Part shown: one piece after another, positions 34,177-45,985 of the stretch
Position numbering within the stretch: position 1 is the stretch's first letter
Layout of the letters: each line of letters begins with the position of its first letter
The notes under the pieces: generated by a model
What the model saw: the letters and a program-made list of their open reading frames with translations, nothing else
The model's database searches: none
Told to the model about the DNA's origin: nothing
Assembly: GCA_021399435.1 (NCBI GenBank)
Contig: JAJTUP010000001.1
Coordinates: forward strand, 1,054,001 to 1,118,000
Source: Diaporthe sp. PMI_573
Lineage: Eukaryota > Ascomycota > Sordariomycetes > Diaporthales > Diaporthaceae
Direction of reading: 5' to 3'
Length of the DNA stretch: 64,000 nucleotides
Program-made: the position numbers and the translations under genes

Positions 34177-36263
34177 ATGATTTTCACAAAAGGCATTCTA
34201 GCTTTTCTCCTGGCTTTTACACCTGTGGCCGTGGCTACAACGCCAACAAATGACTCCTCACCACTGAAAATTGTCGATCGAGCTCTGGCCGCTCTCGGTG
34301 GAGAGGACGCCCTCAGAAAACTCTCAGGGGTGACATATCATGCACCCCGGTAAGGAAGCCCTTGCTCTCACTTTTTGGCAGGTTCGCTGACCGCACGAAG
34401 CATTTACCGCTCTCGCAGCTTGATGCAGAGCTACGAGCTCAACGAAGCCGATACTGCCGTGGCAATTGCTGGCCATCAGAACATCTCCTTTCGCTATTCC
34501 TCCAATGAGCTCGAGCACCGAATCGATAAGCAATATACACCGTCCAGTAAATTAGCAGCCTGGAGTCCTCGTTGCAAAGAGCCCCTCTGACATACTTGCA
34601 GACTATTGGACATGGAGCTCGCCCACGCTTGATGCCTTTGATTATTCTCTCGTCGTTCGAGGTGGAATCGACGGCTTCAGCTGCTTCGTACGTGGAAACA
34701 ACCAGATCTGGCTGCCCACGAGCCTTGCATCAGGATATACAGATTGTAAGTCTAGCTTGCGTACTCTTTTGTCGTCTTGGGATAGTCTCTGATGTATTTG
34801 GTAGCCGCTCTCGCGGAATATCTAGTTCTACATGGGGAAATGCTATCCCCCAAGCTCTTACTGAAAGTGAGTATCCTTTCCCTTTTAGACGTGATCCTGT
34901 GTCCTGACAGTTCAAAGATCAAAGGTGGCAGCGATCTCGCAGTGTCGAAGCTTGATGTCAACGGAGTTGAAATGCAGGCTGGTATGTGGCGTGATTTGGT
35001 CTCTCAAGGTCGTATATCACATTGATGATAACGGATCATAGTATACGACCCCGGCCTCAACCTCACAGTGATCTTCCAACCATCCAGTGGCCTGCCGTAC
35101 ATCATCCGCTCAATGGAGGATCATTCCATCTACGGAGCCGCCACCAACGACCTGTATCTCACGAACTACCAGACAGTCAACGGAATCATGTTTCCCCACT
35201 CTATTCAGACTGTGTATAACTCGTCATCGCAACTTCTGGATGCAACCCTTGAAGACTACACCATAGAAAAAGTCGATGTGAATCCAGTATTTCCTTCCGG
35301 CTTCTTCGACGGATTAGCGGCGAACGAGAGCATGACCCCCAAGGCAGCCCCGGAGAAGGTGCCCGGCATATCACATGCGCGCATCACCGAGTTCCAGTCC
35401 AACATGCTCTGGGGCGGTATCACTCATTCCGACGTCGATGATTTGCAAGCCCAGCAGCCAGTTCCCGGCCTGCCCACCGTGCACTGGCTTGTCTTAGACA
35501 ACGACACCCTCGGTGTGAAGCAACTGATCATCGAGTTCGACACCGAGGTCATCGTCGGTGACGCGCCACCACAGTGGACGAGCAGCGTGATCCAATGGAT
35601 TGAGCAGCATCTGAAGAAACCCATCACGCATCTCTGGGTAGGTTCCTGTGGCCCATGACTATTGGGCAATTTCATCGCAGACTTGCTTACAATACCCCAA
35701 AACAGCTCACGCACCACCATGGCGACCACGGCGGCGGGGCTAACGAGTACGTCGCGGGGGGTGCCAAGCTCATCGTGCCCGAGATAGCTGCAAACTACTG
35801 GTCGAGTATCCCAGGTGCGCAGCTAGTCACGTTCAACGACACACACCCCTACGTCCACGCCGATAGCAACATCCAAGCCTGGTTCATGTGGCAGCCCCAG
35901 GCAACACACGCATCCGACTGGTCATACAGCTTTATCACCTCCAGGAGCCCTTCGGCCAACTCGTCCGTGGCCGTTTTCGAGGCGGATGTGTGGCAGGCCG
36001 GCATGCCCGCCGAGCAGTCGGACCAGGCTTTGATGAGACATTGGCTGGACCAACTTGTCCAGGACAGGCTGACGATGAATGCGATGTGAGTTTTGCGTGG
36101 GTGCCAAAGTGGAACTTTACTTGTACTGACCCAGGACTGCCACAGAGTCCTTCCCACCCACGGCCAGGTGAGCCCGCTGGCTGATTTGATCAACATTACC
36201 GGCTATCCATACCCGCAATTTTCGGTGGAGGACTGGAGATTTGGTGCCGCTTTGTCTACATAA
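34177..36263 (+). CDS. Secreted metallo-beta-lactamase-fold hydrolase, 560 aa, eight exons
   Basis: Exons: 34177-34349, 34401-34546, 34602-34745, 34805-34866, 34918-34981, 35042-35637, 35706-36085 and 36146-36263. They join in phase to 560 residues. Introns 1 and 4 are best closed with AAG acceptors rather than the CAG a few bases upstream, because only AAG keeps the frame. A signal peptide (MIFTKGILAFLLAFTPVAVA) is followed by an N-terminal domain of about 370 residues (SGVTYHAP, IYRSRSLMQSYELNEADTA, YDPGLNLTVIFQPSSGLPYI). Next comes the MBL domain with the metal-binding HxHxDH motif at 35709-35738 (THHHGDHGGG) and a late VLPTHGQVSPL block supplying another His. The substrate is unknown. It diverges from the zinc-cluster regulator and probably belongs with it and the FAD oxidase. 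Confidence 0.8.
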
Positions 36264-36777
36264 TCGACACGGCGTCCGTTTGCTAAGCAGAGAAAGTGGA
36301 GGAACTTCAGACTTCGTCGAGTAGGAGATAAAGACACAAAGGTTGAGACACGCCATCAGATCTGATGAATCCAATCTGAGCTGCGAAGATGACGTAGATA
36401 TTTGATGGAATTAAAACACACAATTCAGCCGACGAAATGATCAGTGTTGCCATACGTGCCTTGTTTCGGTCCAACTCCTAAGTAAAGCACTGAGACCCTG
36501 CCCTCGCAACGAGTCGTTCTTTGTCTATATTATTTCATACTGTGTTTCGGTTCTGTCCTTGTGAGAACACTGAGTGTCATAACTATCTGACTAACAAAGA
36601 GATAGATGGAGTAACAAGCCCTGTTGTGTGTCATCTTTCGAGTACCAGAATATTCTATCTGACTTATAATACAGGCAGACGTCCTCCTTAAGAGACAAAT
36701 ATTTGGCCTACTTGATATCAGCGAAAACTTCATCCACATCACTTTTGCTACACTTCTAAGACTTGAAAACATTTATC
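36264..36777. other. Intergenic, nothing recognised
   Basis: 514 bp, AT-richer than the flanks; 3' flank of the MBL gene and promoter of the next gene. Confidence 0.5.
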
Positions 36778-37377
36778 ATGTCGCTGACTGTGTTTTTGAA
36801 TGAAGTCCGTGCCGGAACCGAGACAACAGATCACCTTGTCACGTACCAGCCATCCGCGGATCCCAGTGTGGACATCGCGAGCTGCATAGATATGATTGTG
36901 GCAGTCAAGGGTCGCTACACCAACTCCCCAGACGAGTGTACCGGTAAGCGGGTTGACAAGTTCATGGCTCATCTCTCATTCGGTAAGAGTGACAGAGTCC
37001 CCTCGCCGGGTTATGAGAGCAATCAGGGGTCTCTGGAGAATCTCGAGGTGATGGTTGAGTGGGCAAAGTGCCATGGGCTTACGGGCTTGCGCACGTGGAA
37101 TTCCATCCTTAGCCCTGACTCCCCGGGATGCGAGGACCAGTTGTGGTCGAGCCCGAACAGGTGGGAGCGTGCGCTGGACCGTCTTGGACTGGCGGAGAGT
37201 ATGCCGGACCGCTTAGGCGGGCCACTTCGGATCATGTCACATCCCGCTGGACTTTTGAAGGTTGAGCTGAGGTCGGATGGTGAGTTCTCGTCTTACGACG
37301 GGTTGAATACTAAACAAGACGGTTCTGACGGTATACCACTCGCCACGTATCAGAAGCTGGTCAGTATTCTTCGCTAA
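36778..37377 (+). CDS. Hypothetical protein, 199 aa
   Basis: Single exon. The ATG at 36778 was chosen because the frame upstream opens only with TTG. It reads as an acidic soluble protein with no signal peptide or membrane segment. It includes CIDMIVAVKGRYTNSPDEC and NLEVMVEWAKCHGLTGLRTW, then SSPNRWERALDRLGLAES, and ends PLATYQKLVSILR. The Trp/Cys/Gly-rich middle looks folded. The family is not recognised. It lies on the same strand after the MBL gene, so it could belong to the same small cluster, but nothing in the protein shows this. Confidence 0.55.
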   Translation: MSLTVFLNEVRAGTETTDHLVTYQPSADPSVDIASCIDMIVAVKGRYTNSPDECTGKRVDKFMAHLSFGKSDRVPSPGYESNQGSLENLEVMVEWAKCHGLTGLRTWNSILSPDSPGCEDQLWSSPNRWERALDRLGLAESMPDRLGGPLRIMSHPAGLLKVELRSDGEFSSYDGLNTKQDGSDGIPLATYQKLVSILR

Positions 37378-38272
37378 CCTGAGGGGAAACTGTTCCTGTC
37401 AGTCTCATCAACCCTTGGAGCTCATCGTTTGCTATTGGATTATCCCGGGATTCAATATCATTTCTCTAATGATAATACATTTTTTGCTTCCGGCTATCAT
37501 CGAATAATTCAAGTCCTCGCCACATCTGAACATGACGTATCAATGTCCTGAACTTAACTTCCGTTTTCTGCTGACGTTCAAAATGTGATCTGCTAAACCA
37601 CGCCATGTACATGTAATAGCACTTGATTACACTTGCCCGTTGGCCCAAAAGGCCTGAGACCAACATTTGCCACAAGACGCTTTGTACAATAGGGCCTGAT
37701 GAAAGCGGACGGCCTGTTCTCATAATAGTCACCATTGAAAGTAATCACTCGACCTGGCTCATTCATGTTGGCTGAGCAGGGACGGCCCAGTTCCGATACA
37801 CCGTCATTCTGGCCGGAATCGGTGAGCAAAAGTGCAATGCTTCACCTTGGCCATTGGACACTCACCGCGCTCTTGTCATCATTTCATTCCCCGGAATCCA
37901 GAGCCCGAGGTCAAGGCACGGCACGTATATGTCCTTTACTAGCATAATTATCTCGGTCCGACCATGTGGCCCTTCTTTGTTCCTTCCAACAACCTGCGGC
38001 ATCACTTACCTTGGGAGACAACCAACAGCCGCTGCGAAATTAGCGAGCGTCAACGACAATACATTCCAGACCCTGCGCCGACCCGTTTCCGTGTGGTGAA
38101 GGGAAAGCAAACATGTTCCGCCCAGAGCCAATGCATGAAATCAACATGTTATATACCACCTCGCCTCGACACCTGGGCAATATGTCATCTTGCCCGAGTG
38201 ATCACCAAATTCGTTTACTATCCCATTCCCAAAGTTATCTTGAACCCAAAATCCTGTTACATCTCTCCTACA
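37378..38272. other. Intergenic, nothing recognised
   Basis: 895 bp. The last part is the leader of the CVNH gene; the remainder has only short frames. Confidence 0.5.
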
Positions 38273-39007
38273 ATGCAAACTTTCACCTTCCTGCTCGTCA
38301 GCGCCATCGCAGCATCCGGAGGTGCCGTAGCCACGGTCACGCAGAGGATGACCAAGTTCCCAGTCCAGGTGAACGGATTCTCCGACTTCTGCTCGTCATG
38401 GAGCCTCGACCAGAAGGGCAACGAGCTGCAAGTGTCTGCCGAGTGTTCGGCCGACCCCGGCGGCTCCAACAGATTGGGCGCCGCCCTATTTGGCTCGCAC
38501 ATTAATATCAACGAGTGCCTGTCCAACGACAATGGCGCCTTGGTACCACAGGCGCAGTGAGTTCCCCCACATAGCCCCCAGCATGACGTTTATGGAAGGG
38601 TTGGGCCACCGGGAGAAACGTATTTGCTGATAGTTTTGTCTACCTAGCGGCGGCGCGTTGGATACTTGCGACTGTGATGTGGGCTTCACCCTCTGCGACA
38701 AATGCAACGGAACCAGCCTGCAGTGCGTGTGCCGAAACAGTCGCGCCAATGGCACAAAGACCACACTGTTGGATATGAGTAAGCTAGAAATAACCGCTCA
38801 AGATAGGAGCTGAAGAGACCCAAAGGCTCAGGAGGTTCCTCGAAATATGCCGACTTGAAACTAACGTATGATTCAATAGATGAATTCCTCGGCATTGGAC
38901 TGGATGAAGAGGGCCGCGTGGTATTATACTGCGATGGAGTCTACGGGGAGTGGAACCAGTGCGTCAAGAACGGGGCTCAGACCAAGTGTCCATCGATCTT
39001 GCGTTGA
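38273..39007 (+). CDS. Secreted cyanovirin-N homology (CVNH) lectin, 180 aa
   Basis: Three exons: 38273-38556, 38648-38778 and 38880-39007, with GTGAGT/GTAAGC donors and TAG acceptors. A signal peptide (MQTFTFLLVSAIAASGGAVA) starts the protein. The mature part shows the two half-repeats of the CVNH fold. The first is FCSSWSLDQKGNELQVSAEC followed by ININECLSNDNGALV. The second is NGTSLQCVCRN followed by LDMNEFLGIGLDEEGRVVLY. A Cys-rich insertion (LDTCDCDVGFTLCDKC) sits between them and is not in the minimal fold. CVNH proteins bind high-mannose glycans; in fungi they are often secreted or attached to other domains. Binding has to be tested, since the sugar-contact residues were not assessed. 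Confidence 0.7.
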
Positions 39008-39529
39008 ACAAGCCTCGCGAGTACGGGCTGCGTCGATACGACACTGCTCGAAACTGGGCGAGACTTCCCTCTGGGATGAAAACTTGAACCGTGGGCACTA
39101 AGACACGTGTCCATCGATGGCGGGTTGTCTTCTTATCATGACTGCAGTATGCGCGCGGTTTCGAGGCTGCAGTACTCGAGACGGGTCCTGCCCAGGTGGT
39201 AGGCCAAGTAAAGAGGCGGCGCATCTCTTTGATGCGGCGTCGGGGAATACGAACGGATGGTGCACGGCGTGCGATCCGCGTTGTTTTGCTTTGAGTTCTG
39301 CGAACTTTTTCGATCTTTATACTTGAGTAACCAGATTTAGCCACCCTCCTCCTTCCCTGGTAAAGGGTGGAGCAATCACCGGCAATGGCATTATTGAGCT
39401 GCGTCTTGAGGGCGGCTTGCAAAGAGTGAAAATGTGACGGCCACAATACCGGCGGTATATGGTGTCTGTGAACTGTGCGAGCACCCTTTTAAATTGTGCA
39501 TCCCTTGTGGCTCCTTTGTAATAGTCACC

Positions 39530-39970
39530 TAGCTGGGAGCAGTTGAAATTTATAACCCCTTCAATTTGGGAACAGTGCAGAAAGGAGAAAAGGTGTAGAG
39601 TAGGGTACAGAAGTGCGGAACGGGTGCAGCTCGCCCCAGAGACGTACAGTCGCCTCAGTATAATAACTGGCCCACTCAGATTTAATCCCCCCTTTCACTT
39701 CTGAGAGAGACTTTCTCTAGAGCGTGTTTGAGTGAAATTTAAAAATCACCTCTTAATCGAACCTCTTGCAATTCTGCCTCCCCCTATTTTCTCATGACGG
39801 AGTTCTGGTAAGGAAGGAGGAGAGGTTACTAGCTGCACCCGTCCTGCACCCGTTCCCTGCACCCGTTCCCTGCACCCGTTCCCTGCACCCTTGACCTATT
39901 CTGCTCCTTGCAACTTTCCCTCTTGCAATTCCCAAATTGAACGGTTCCTGAAATTGAAATTGCTCCTAAT
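39530..39970. mobile_element. MITE-like imperfect inverted repeat, non-coding
   Basis: The left arm (about 39530-39633) and right arm (about 39831-39970) are diverged reverse complements. ACGGGTGCAGCT at the inner end of the left arm matches AGCTGCACCCGT at 39831 exactly. TTCAATTTGGG on the left matches CCCAAATTGAA on the right, and GGGAGCAGTTGAAATTT pairs with AAATTGAAATTGCTCC-type sequence. The spacer carries no gene. A miniature inverted-repeat element or a decayed palindrome fits. Target-site duplications were not identified. Confidence 0.45.
39834..39893. repeat. 13-bp tandem repeat (TGCACCCGTTCCC), about 4.5 copies
   Basis: Copies begin at 39834 (11 bp), 39845, 39858, 39871 and 39884 (degenerate end). 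It lies at the inner edge of the right arm of the palindrome. Confidence 0.85.
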
Positions 39971-40787
39971 TTGAATTGCTTCTAATGTGAGCCGCTGTGT
40001 TCTTGGAAATGTCACAAAGCAGCCTTAACAAATCACGGCTCGTCGTATTCGTATTCACCCAGCACCGTATGATTGGAACATAGATCATCCGGACATTGAT
40101 AACAAACCTTGAGCTGGAACAGTTGCGAGGTTGAAGGGAGCCGTCACTCGGGCCGGCAACAGTTCATCTCGGAACCGACTCTCACCCCGTCCCCGCCCCG
40201 GTCTAGACGGCTTGGGAGCTGAAAAAAAGCAAGAGACAAAAAGAAAAAGGATTCTGCGACGCGCAACAGAAGCTGGGCACACAGTGGTGACTGATCAACA
40301 ACAATGTCACGTCAGTCAGACACCTTGATCCTCGACCCTTGATAAATCCCACCAGGACGCCCTCGGGATTGGTGCACGCACGTCTGCCGACCAAGCTGAT
40401 TGCCACCCCAGGCACTTGACCATCCACAGCCCTGCAGGGCAAAGCGTGACTCGCGCAGCATCGAGGCGAACGCGGCGTCGGCTCGAAATGATCCTATTTG
40501 GTGGAAATATGTGATGATCTTTAGCGACGTCGGGCTCTCGATTTCAATCCCGACGCGTCAGAATCTACTTAGGGCAGACCAGGCCAAGTCGGAGATTCAG
40601 CCTCTGTTGCGCCATATGCCAAGATCAGGCACAACAGAACTTCTGGCACGCTCACGCACGTTTTTTTGAGACGGACGCATACCGCAATCGTTCAACACCG
40701 CTCTTTCACGGCTTGATCAACCTCCCGGGACATTCCACATAAACGAGAGGATTTGGCCGACCGAGATTGGCAGCCGGCATCTCAAAC

Positions 40788-41886
40788 ATGGCAGGAAATT
40801 CGTCACCATTCTCCATCCACTCGGAGGCAGTGAGAGCCATCTTTGGGAACTCGCCAGCCTTGGAGCTGCTCCACGAGAACGACCAGTACCCCTTCGCCCA
40901 CGAGGCGGGAGTTTTCATTGCCGCCGATGACACCTTGTTCATCACCAGCAACCAATATCCGGACCCGGAGACAGGCAGGAAGAAGATACAGATATCCAGG
41001 GTCAAACTTGATAGGTCTGGGGGAAGGACGACGGCCGAGGTGGAGGAGATTTACCCTGAGGGGGTGCCCATGGCAAATGGTGGTGTGAATTACGTGGGTG
41101 GCGTGCTGTTTTGCGCACAGGGCGGGCTCGACCCGTCGACCGAGCCGGGAGGGCTGGTGCACATGGAAGCGCGGGCTCCCTACTCCACACGTGCGCTGGT
41201 TGATTCTTTCAACGGCCGTCAATTCAATAGCGTCAACGACGTGGTGGTACACAGTGACGGGTCGTTCTGGTTCACGGACCCGATCTATGGATACGAGCAG
41301 GGGATCCGGCCGAAGCCAGTCCTGCCATCTCAGGTCTACCGGTTCGATCCCAAGGGCGGTGTTGGCGGTAAGGGCAGCGTCAGGGCGGTCGCGGATGGAT
41401 TTGGCCGGCCGAATGGGATCTGCTTTAGCCCGGACGAGTTGACGGTCTATATCACGGATACGGACTGGATCCATGGAGACGGGACGACGGATCTGACGAG
41501 GGCATCTACCATGTGAGTGACTTGGTTCTAGTATGTGTGGACAACCAGGGAAGCGGCTGCTTACGATGGCCTCTCGCAGATATGCCTTTGACGTGGCGAA
41601 CTACTCTGGCCAGCCATTCCTCACGCACCGACGGCTCTTCGCAATGGCTGACACGGGCATCCCTGACGGGATCAAGTGCGACGTGTACGGGAATGTGTAC
41701 AGCGGGTGCGGCGATGGCATCAATGTGTGGTCGTCAGGTGGCGTACTGCTGGGCAAGATCCTGGTGGAGGGAGGCGCAGCAAACTTCTGCTTCGGAAAGG
41801 AGGGCGAGATCTTCATCCTGAACGAACATAGGCTGTGGAGAGCAACATTAGCCCAGTCAACCAAAGGGGCATTGTTGCGCATATGA
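40788..41886 (+). CDS. SMP-30/gluconolactonase-like beta-propeller protein, 343 aa
   Basis: Exons 40788-41512 and 41580-41886; intron 41513-41579 (GTGAGT...GCAG) in phase. The start is the first ATG (MAGNSSPFS). Family blocks are present: HEAGVFIAADDTLFITSNQ near the N-terminus, FNSVNDVVVHSDGSFWFTDP, then GRPNGICFSPDELTVYITDT. After the intron come IPDGIKCDVYGNVYSG and the ANFCFGKEGEIFILNEHRLW block. SMP-30 members are metal-dependent lactonases (gluconolactone, homoserine or aryl lactones). The conserved Asn/Asp ligands appear in the NDVV and RPNG blocks. No signal peptide, so cytosolic. The actual lactone is unknown. Confidence 0.85.
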
Positions 41887-42598
41887 AGTGCGAGGAACAA
41901 AATGCGACACCGGTGGACGTTTGGGGGGGAGAAGGAGGGAAATGGAAAAGGGGAGAAGTGAGATAAAATGAAAGAATGCAAGGACATTTCTCAGTTGACA
42001 TTACAAGAAGGCAGCCAGACAGGGACTAATGCAGTGAGTATAGGAGAAATGAAAGGTGCTGACCACGTGTGACGAACTCTCGAGAAGGCTAATGCGAAAT
42101 CCCAAGACGACAGAAGTCCGATACGGCGACAGCTCGATGCAATGGCACTCGGGGAGCCACTGCTCCTGTTATTTTCTGCCCCGATGCCCACCAAAGGGTA
42201 AAGTTGGAAATCCCTGGGAGATGCGAAGGTACCAAGTCTCCTTCCCGTTTGGAGCAATCGCTCCTGCTCACCTGCCAGCTTGCCTGCTGTGCTGTACATT
42301 GTCTACGTTCCAGCGACAGGAAGGGCAGGCGTGACTGCACATTTCTTGTCAATTCTCCACCTAAGCAGCTTGCAAGACTTGCGCCCATGCAAACTCCCAC
42401 CAAAGTCGACACCTTCTTCTCTTCTTGTGCCTCCTCGAACCCACAGCATCTCGCCCAGAAAGCACAGCAAGCACGTCGCTGAAAATCCCCATCCTCGTGC
42501 AAAAGCCGACAGGCTGCTTCTTACCAGTCCTTACGACTGCTGCCAAGCACCTCTCATTCAGATGGTTTGATCGCCAGCCTCTGAACGCATTCTTCACA
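41887..42598. other. Intergenic, promoter of the 1,109-aa gene
   Basis: 712 bp without a recognisable gene. The frame just upstream of the next start is open but has no good ATG context. Confidence 0.5.
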
Positions 42599-42777
42599 AT
42601 GGACACGCCTGATCCGGGCGTCGTGGAGGACTCCCAACAATCACGCTCCCAACAGCCACTGCAAATCAACACCCCCAAGTCAGCCGGCTTCGCGTCGCCA
42701 AAGCCCACACAAGATTCATGGACAGGTCCACGTCGCAGCCAAGTCCGGCAGGTAGCGAAAGCCTCGTTCCTTGCTGC

Positions 42778-42811
<34 letters not shown>

Positions 42812-45800
42812 AGCGGCGAGGAAGCAGATGACCAGGACGATAACCACTTAATGGCAGACCCACGAGAACAATTTGACAACAAAACAAATCTTGACTCCAC
42901 GGCTTCCGAACCTGATTCAGGGTCGAACGGAGAGAGTGATGACGATCAGGATCTCTACAATGAGTCCCCGACTCCTCATGCCTCCCAAGCTGCTCACATG
43001 CCGCCTCAATCAGCTCAGCCAATCCAACGGAGCAGCAGGCCTGATTCTTCTGATCCATTCAGCGTCTTCGAGTCGCTCAAGAGACAACCCCCAGACCCAA
43101 TTACTTCCCAGAAGCCATCCCAGCAGAAGCAGGCGCAGAAGCCAGGATTGGGAACGCAGGGCACGACAGCCACAAAAGGGAACAGAGAACCTCCAACCAA
43201 AGACACCGCGCCGAGACCCAAGCAAACAGCCAGGAAGTCCCTTGCCAATAGCAAAGTCAAATTGTCTGCACTTGAATTGGAGAGGGAGATCGAGACAGGT
43301 CGGCCGAAAAGCCAGAAACCCCAAGAGTATGATTACTCCTTACCGGCATCTGCCAGCAACTCTCCTGCGACATCTCCGGCCAAGATGAGACCTGCGCCGA
43401 AGAGGCAAGCCGTGAAAAAGCCTGTGCTCAACGCCAAGACGAAGGCGCGAGAAGCAAAACCAGCATCAGCGGGCCGCCCGAAGAACGCGACAGCTGCAGC
43501 TGCTCCTTTGTCCCATTCGAGCCCACATGCCCATTCAGGGGAGGAGGAAAACGAGAACTTGGCACTGGACGAGGAGGTATTTGTACGAGCACCTCGTGAA
43601 GAGGACATGTGTGGGAAGGCGAAAACCTGGGCCCTGAAACCAGCCCCACCTGCCAATGAGGAGGACGAGAACCAGGTTCTGATATCTTCTGGGTCTACTT
43701 CATCTTTTCCAGAGTCAGACAACACGGACGATGAAGATTTTGAATGTACTAGAAAGCTGACACCTGCCAATGCTCGCCGCAGGACGAGGGCCGCTGCTGC
43801 TGAAAGTCAGGCACGCAAAGAAGCTACTGCGAAAGCCGAGAACAACCCAGCTCCAGCGTCGAGCTCACGGCCGCCCGGTATCGAGGACGAGACACGCCAC
43901 CGCAATGCTGGTGTGAGGCCGAAGGCACAGCCGAAGCAGCCAACCAAGAAAAACGCAGTTGAAAAGTCTCAGGCTGTTGCAGCACCTGCAAAGTCTACCT
44001 CGCAGCCAAGAGAGGAAATGCAGTCGTCCGCGGAGAAGCCCAAGGAAAGAAATCCGACCAGCGAACGAAGGGCTGCAGTCAATTGCATCACCAAGGACAA
44101 AAGCAACACCAAGCAGGATGCTGTCGCGTCCTCCACCGCCAAGCCTGTGGGAAAAGGGGAGGCGAACAAAGTTATCCAAACCTCGAAGCCTGTCAAACAA
44201 ACCGAAAGTTCTATTCGCAAACCAAATGTTGTTGCGTTCGGGTCTGGCGGCCCCAAGAACAACGGCAGGTCGCACAAGGCAACATCGACTACCGACTTAC
44301 GGTCACAAGGCCAGCAGCTCGGTCTCAGCGACGGAGAACATCCTGCGGCCAGCAAAACGCAGCTGGCCAAAGGGAGCCAGAAGGCACCGAAAACGCAGCT
44401 GAAGCCGACAGTCCAAGACGGAGACAGCCCCACGAATAATTTCGGAGGAAACACTGAAAGTGACCTTGGCCGAGCTGCACGGACCGGGCGACCGGATGGT
44501 GGGCGGGTTGTCGCCAACCATGCACCTATTCCCAAGGCCGATAAAACTGCTACCGTGATGCACTCCGATGCGGAGACGACAGAGCCCAACTATGAAGCTG
44601 AATTCGCTGACGCATTTGATCAATTCGTCGCCGTCGACGCCGAAGCTGACACGCTGGTGGAAGACGCGACGAACGTGGTAGCGGATTCCCAAGGTAAACA
44701 GAAGCATGAAGCGGCAGATGATTTCGACGAGACCTGTGATGGAGGGGTCCTTAAGCATTTCGCACAGCGAGTCAAGCACCCGCACATGCGTGAGCATCGC
44801 AACGTGCTGGGAGAAGTTGATGCTAATCGTCGAAGCATTGCCAAAGATGCACCCACGGGCTTTACCCATTTGATGAAACGAAAACTTCCTGGGTTGACTT
44901 CTGTCACAGAAACATCACCAAGGCAACAGCCACTGACGTCGAAACCTGGTCTGCAGTCAGGGAACTTTCCCACCCGCATGAATTCGGCAGCCGTTCCCTC
45001 AGAGAGTGAGGGACGGCCTGTAAAGAAGCCAAAATACAACTCAGCACGGGCATTTCGAGTCCATGATGACGCGGGCCATATCGATGATCGGATTGGCAGA
45101 CCAGACAGTCTTCCCCGAGGGGGTGGCTACGACACCGGTGACGATGTCTTCGGCCCTGGAAAGAAGGGCAAACCTTTCGGATCGTCGGCATTCGTTCAGC
45201 GCTTGATCAGTGGTGAGTCGGCAGATCGTGACCCCGATCAAGCTGTATCCGTGGTACCAGCCTCGTCTGAGGCTCGTGCTGTCCCTCGACAACCCGTCGC
45301 CGCGATCCATCATCTAGCTACAGTCCGATCCGTAGCTCCAGGGGTCGTGTCACTGCCACAGGCATGCGAACGATTGGATGACATGGGGAGGAGGATGCTG
45401 GCAGCACTGGAGCCAGAGAAACCACGAGATCCCAGCCCATGCCCCCCGAGCGACGAACATGGAACGAGCTTTCCCGGGGACGACCCGAAAGACTCTTGGC
45501 TCAGCGATACATTAGTGCAGGGCAATGCTCCAGAGTTGGAAGAAAGAACACGGGCTTGGAAAAAGGCAACGGAGCCATACGCCGAAAGCCTTGGGGAGAC
45601 GATGCACAAGATTGTCAACGTGAGCTGACGCCTTTGGCACGATACTTTGGTACAGACTGCTAACCGACGTGGACAGACCGTTTTGCGAGGGCTTAAGGCA
45701 AACGAGGCAGCGATTGGCGATGTGGTGGAGGACTACCGAAACGATGGCCAACGAGTGGTCGAAAGAATAGCTGACAAACACAGGAAGGAGAGAGCCCTAG

Positions 45801-45985
45801 TCGTCCAGCAGCAAGAGCAGGAGCGACTGAGACATCTCCGGACCTACGGCGAAGCTCGGCATGCTACTGAGACGCTTCTGGGCAAGCTGGAGTCGGTGGA
45901 CGTGGACAAGATGATGCTCCATGTGGGAAAGGATCCAACCACCAATCACCTGAAGCAATTGCAGCAGATGATCACGGATGCGTGA
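42599..45985 (+). CDS. Large disordered, probably nuclear protein with a coiled-coil C-terminus, 1,109 aa
   Basis: Exons 42599-45619 and 45677-45985; intron 45620-45676 (GTGAGC, GCTAAC branch, CAG) is in phase, so the helical C-terminus belongs to this protein. Start MDTPDPGVVEDS. A run of eleven Asp (encoded by a GAC microsatellite, 42779-42811) is followed by about 900 residues of Ser/Pro/Lys/Gln-rich sequence with basic patches (RKSLANSKVKL, NARRRTRAAAAE). The last 200 residues are ordered-looking and include DDMGRRMLAALEPEKPRD and WKKATEPYAESLGETMHKIV. The second exon adds KANEAAIGDVVEDYRNDGQR and QQQEQERLRHLRTYGEARH. No family is recognised. The composition suggests a chromatin or chromosome-associated scaffold; that is inference. 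Confidence 0.7.
42779..42811 (+). repeat. (GAC)11 microsatellite in coding sequence
   Basis: Eleven GAC codons in a row encode poly-Asp near the N-terminus of the 1,109-aa protein; length variation between strains is likely. Confidence 0.95.

Larger units (their letters stand above)
39008..40787. other. Intergenic region containing a MITE-like palindrome
   Basis: 1.8 kb without a convincing gene. The middle is filled by an imperfect inverted repeat (separate entry). 40780 onward is the leader of the SMP-30 gene. Confidence 0.5.
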
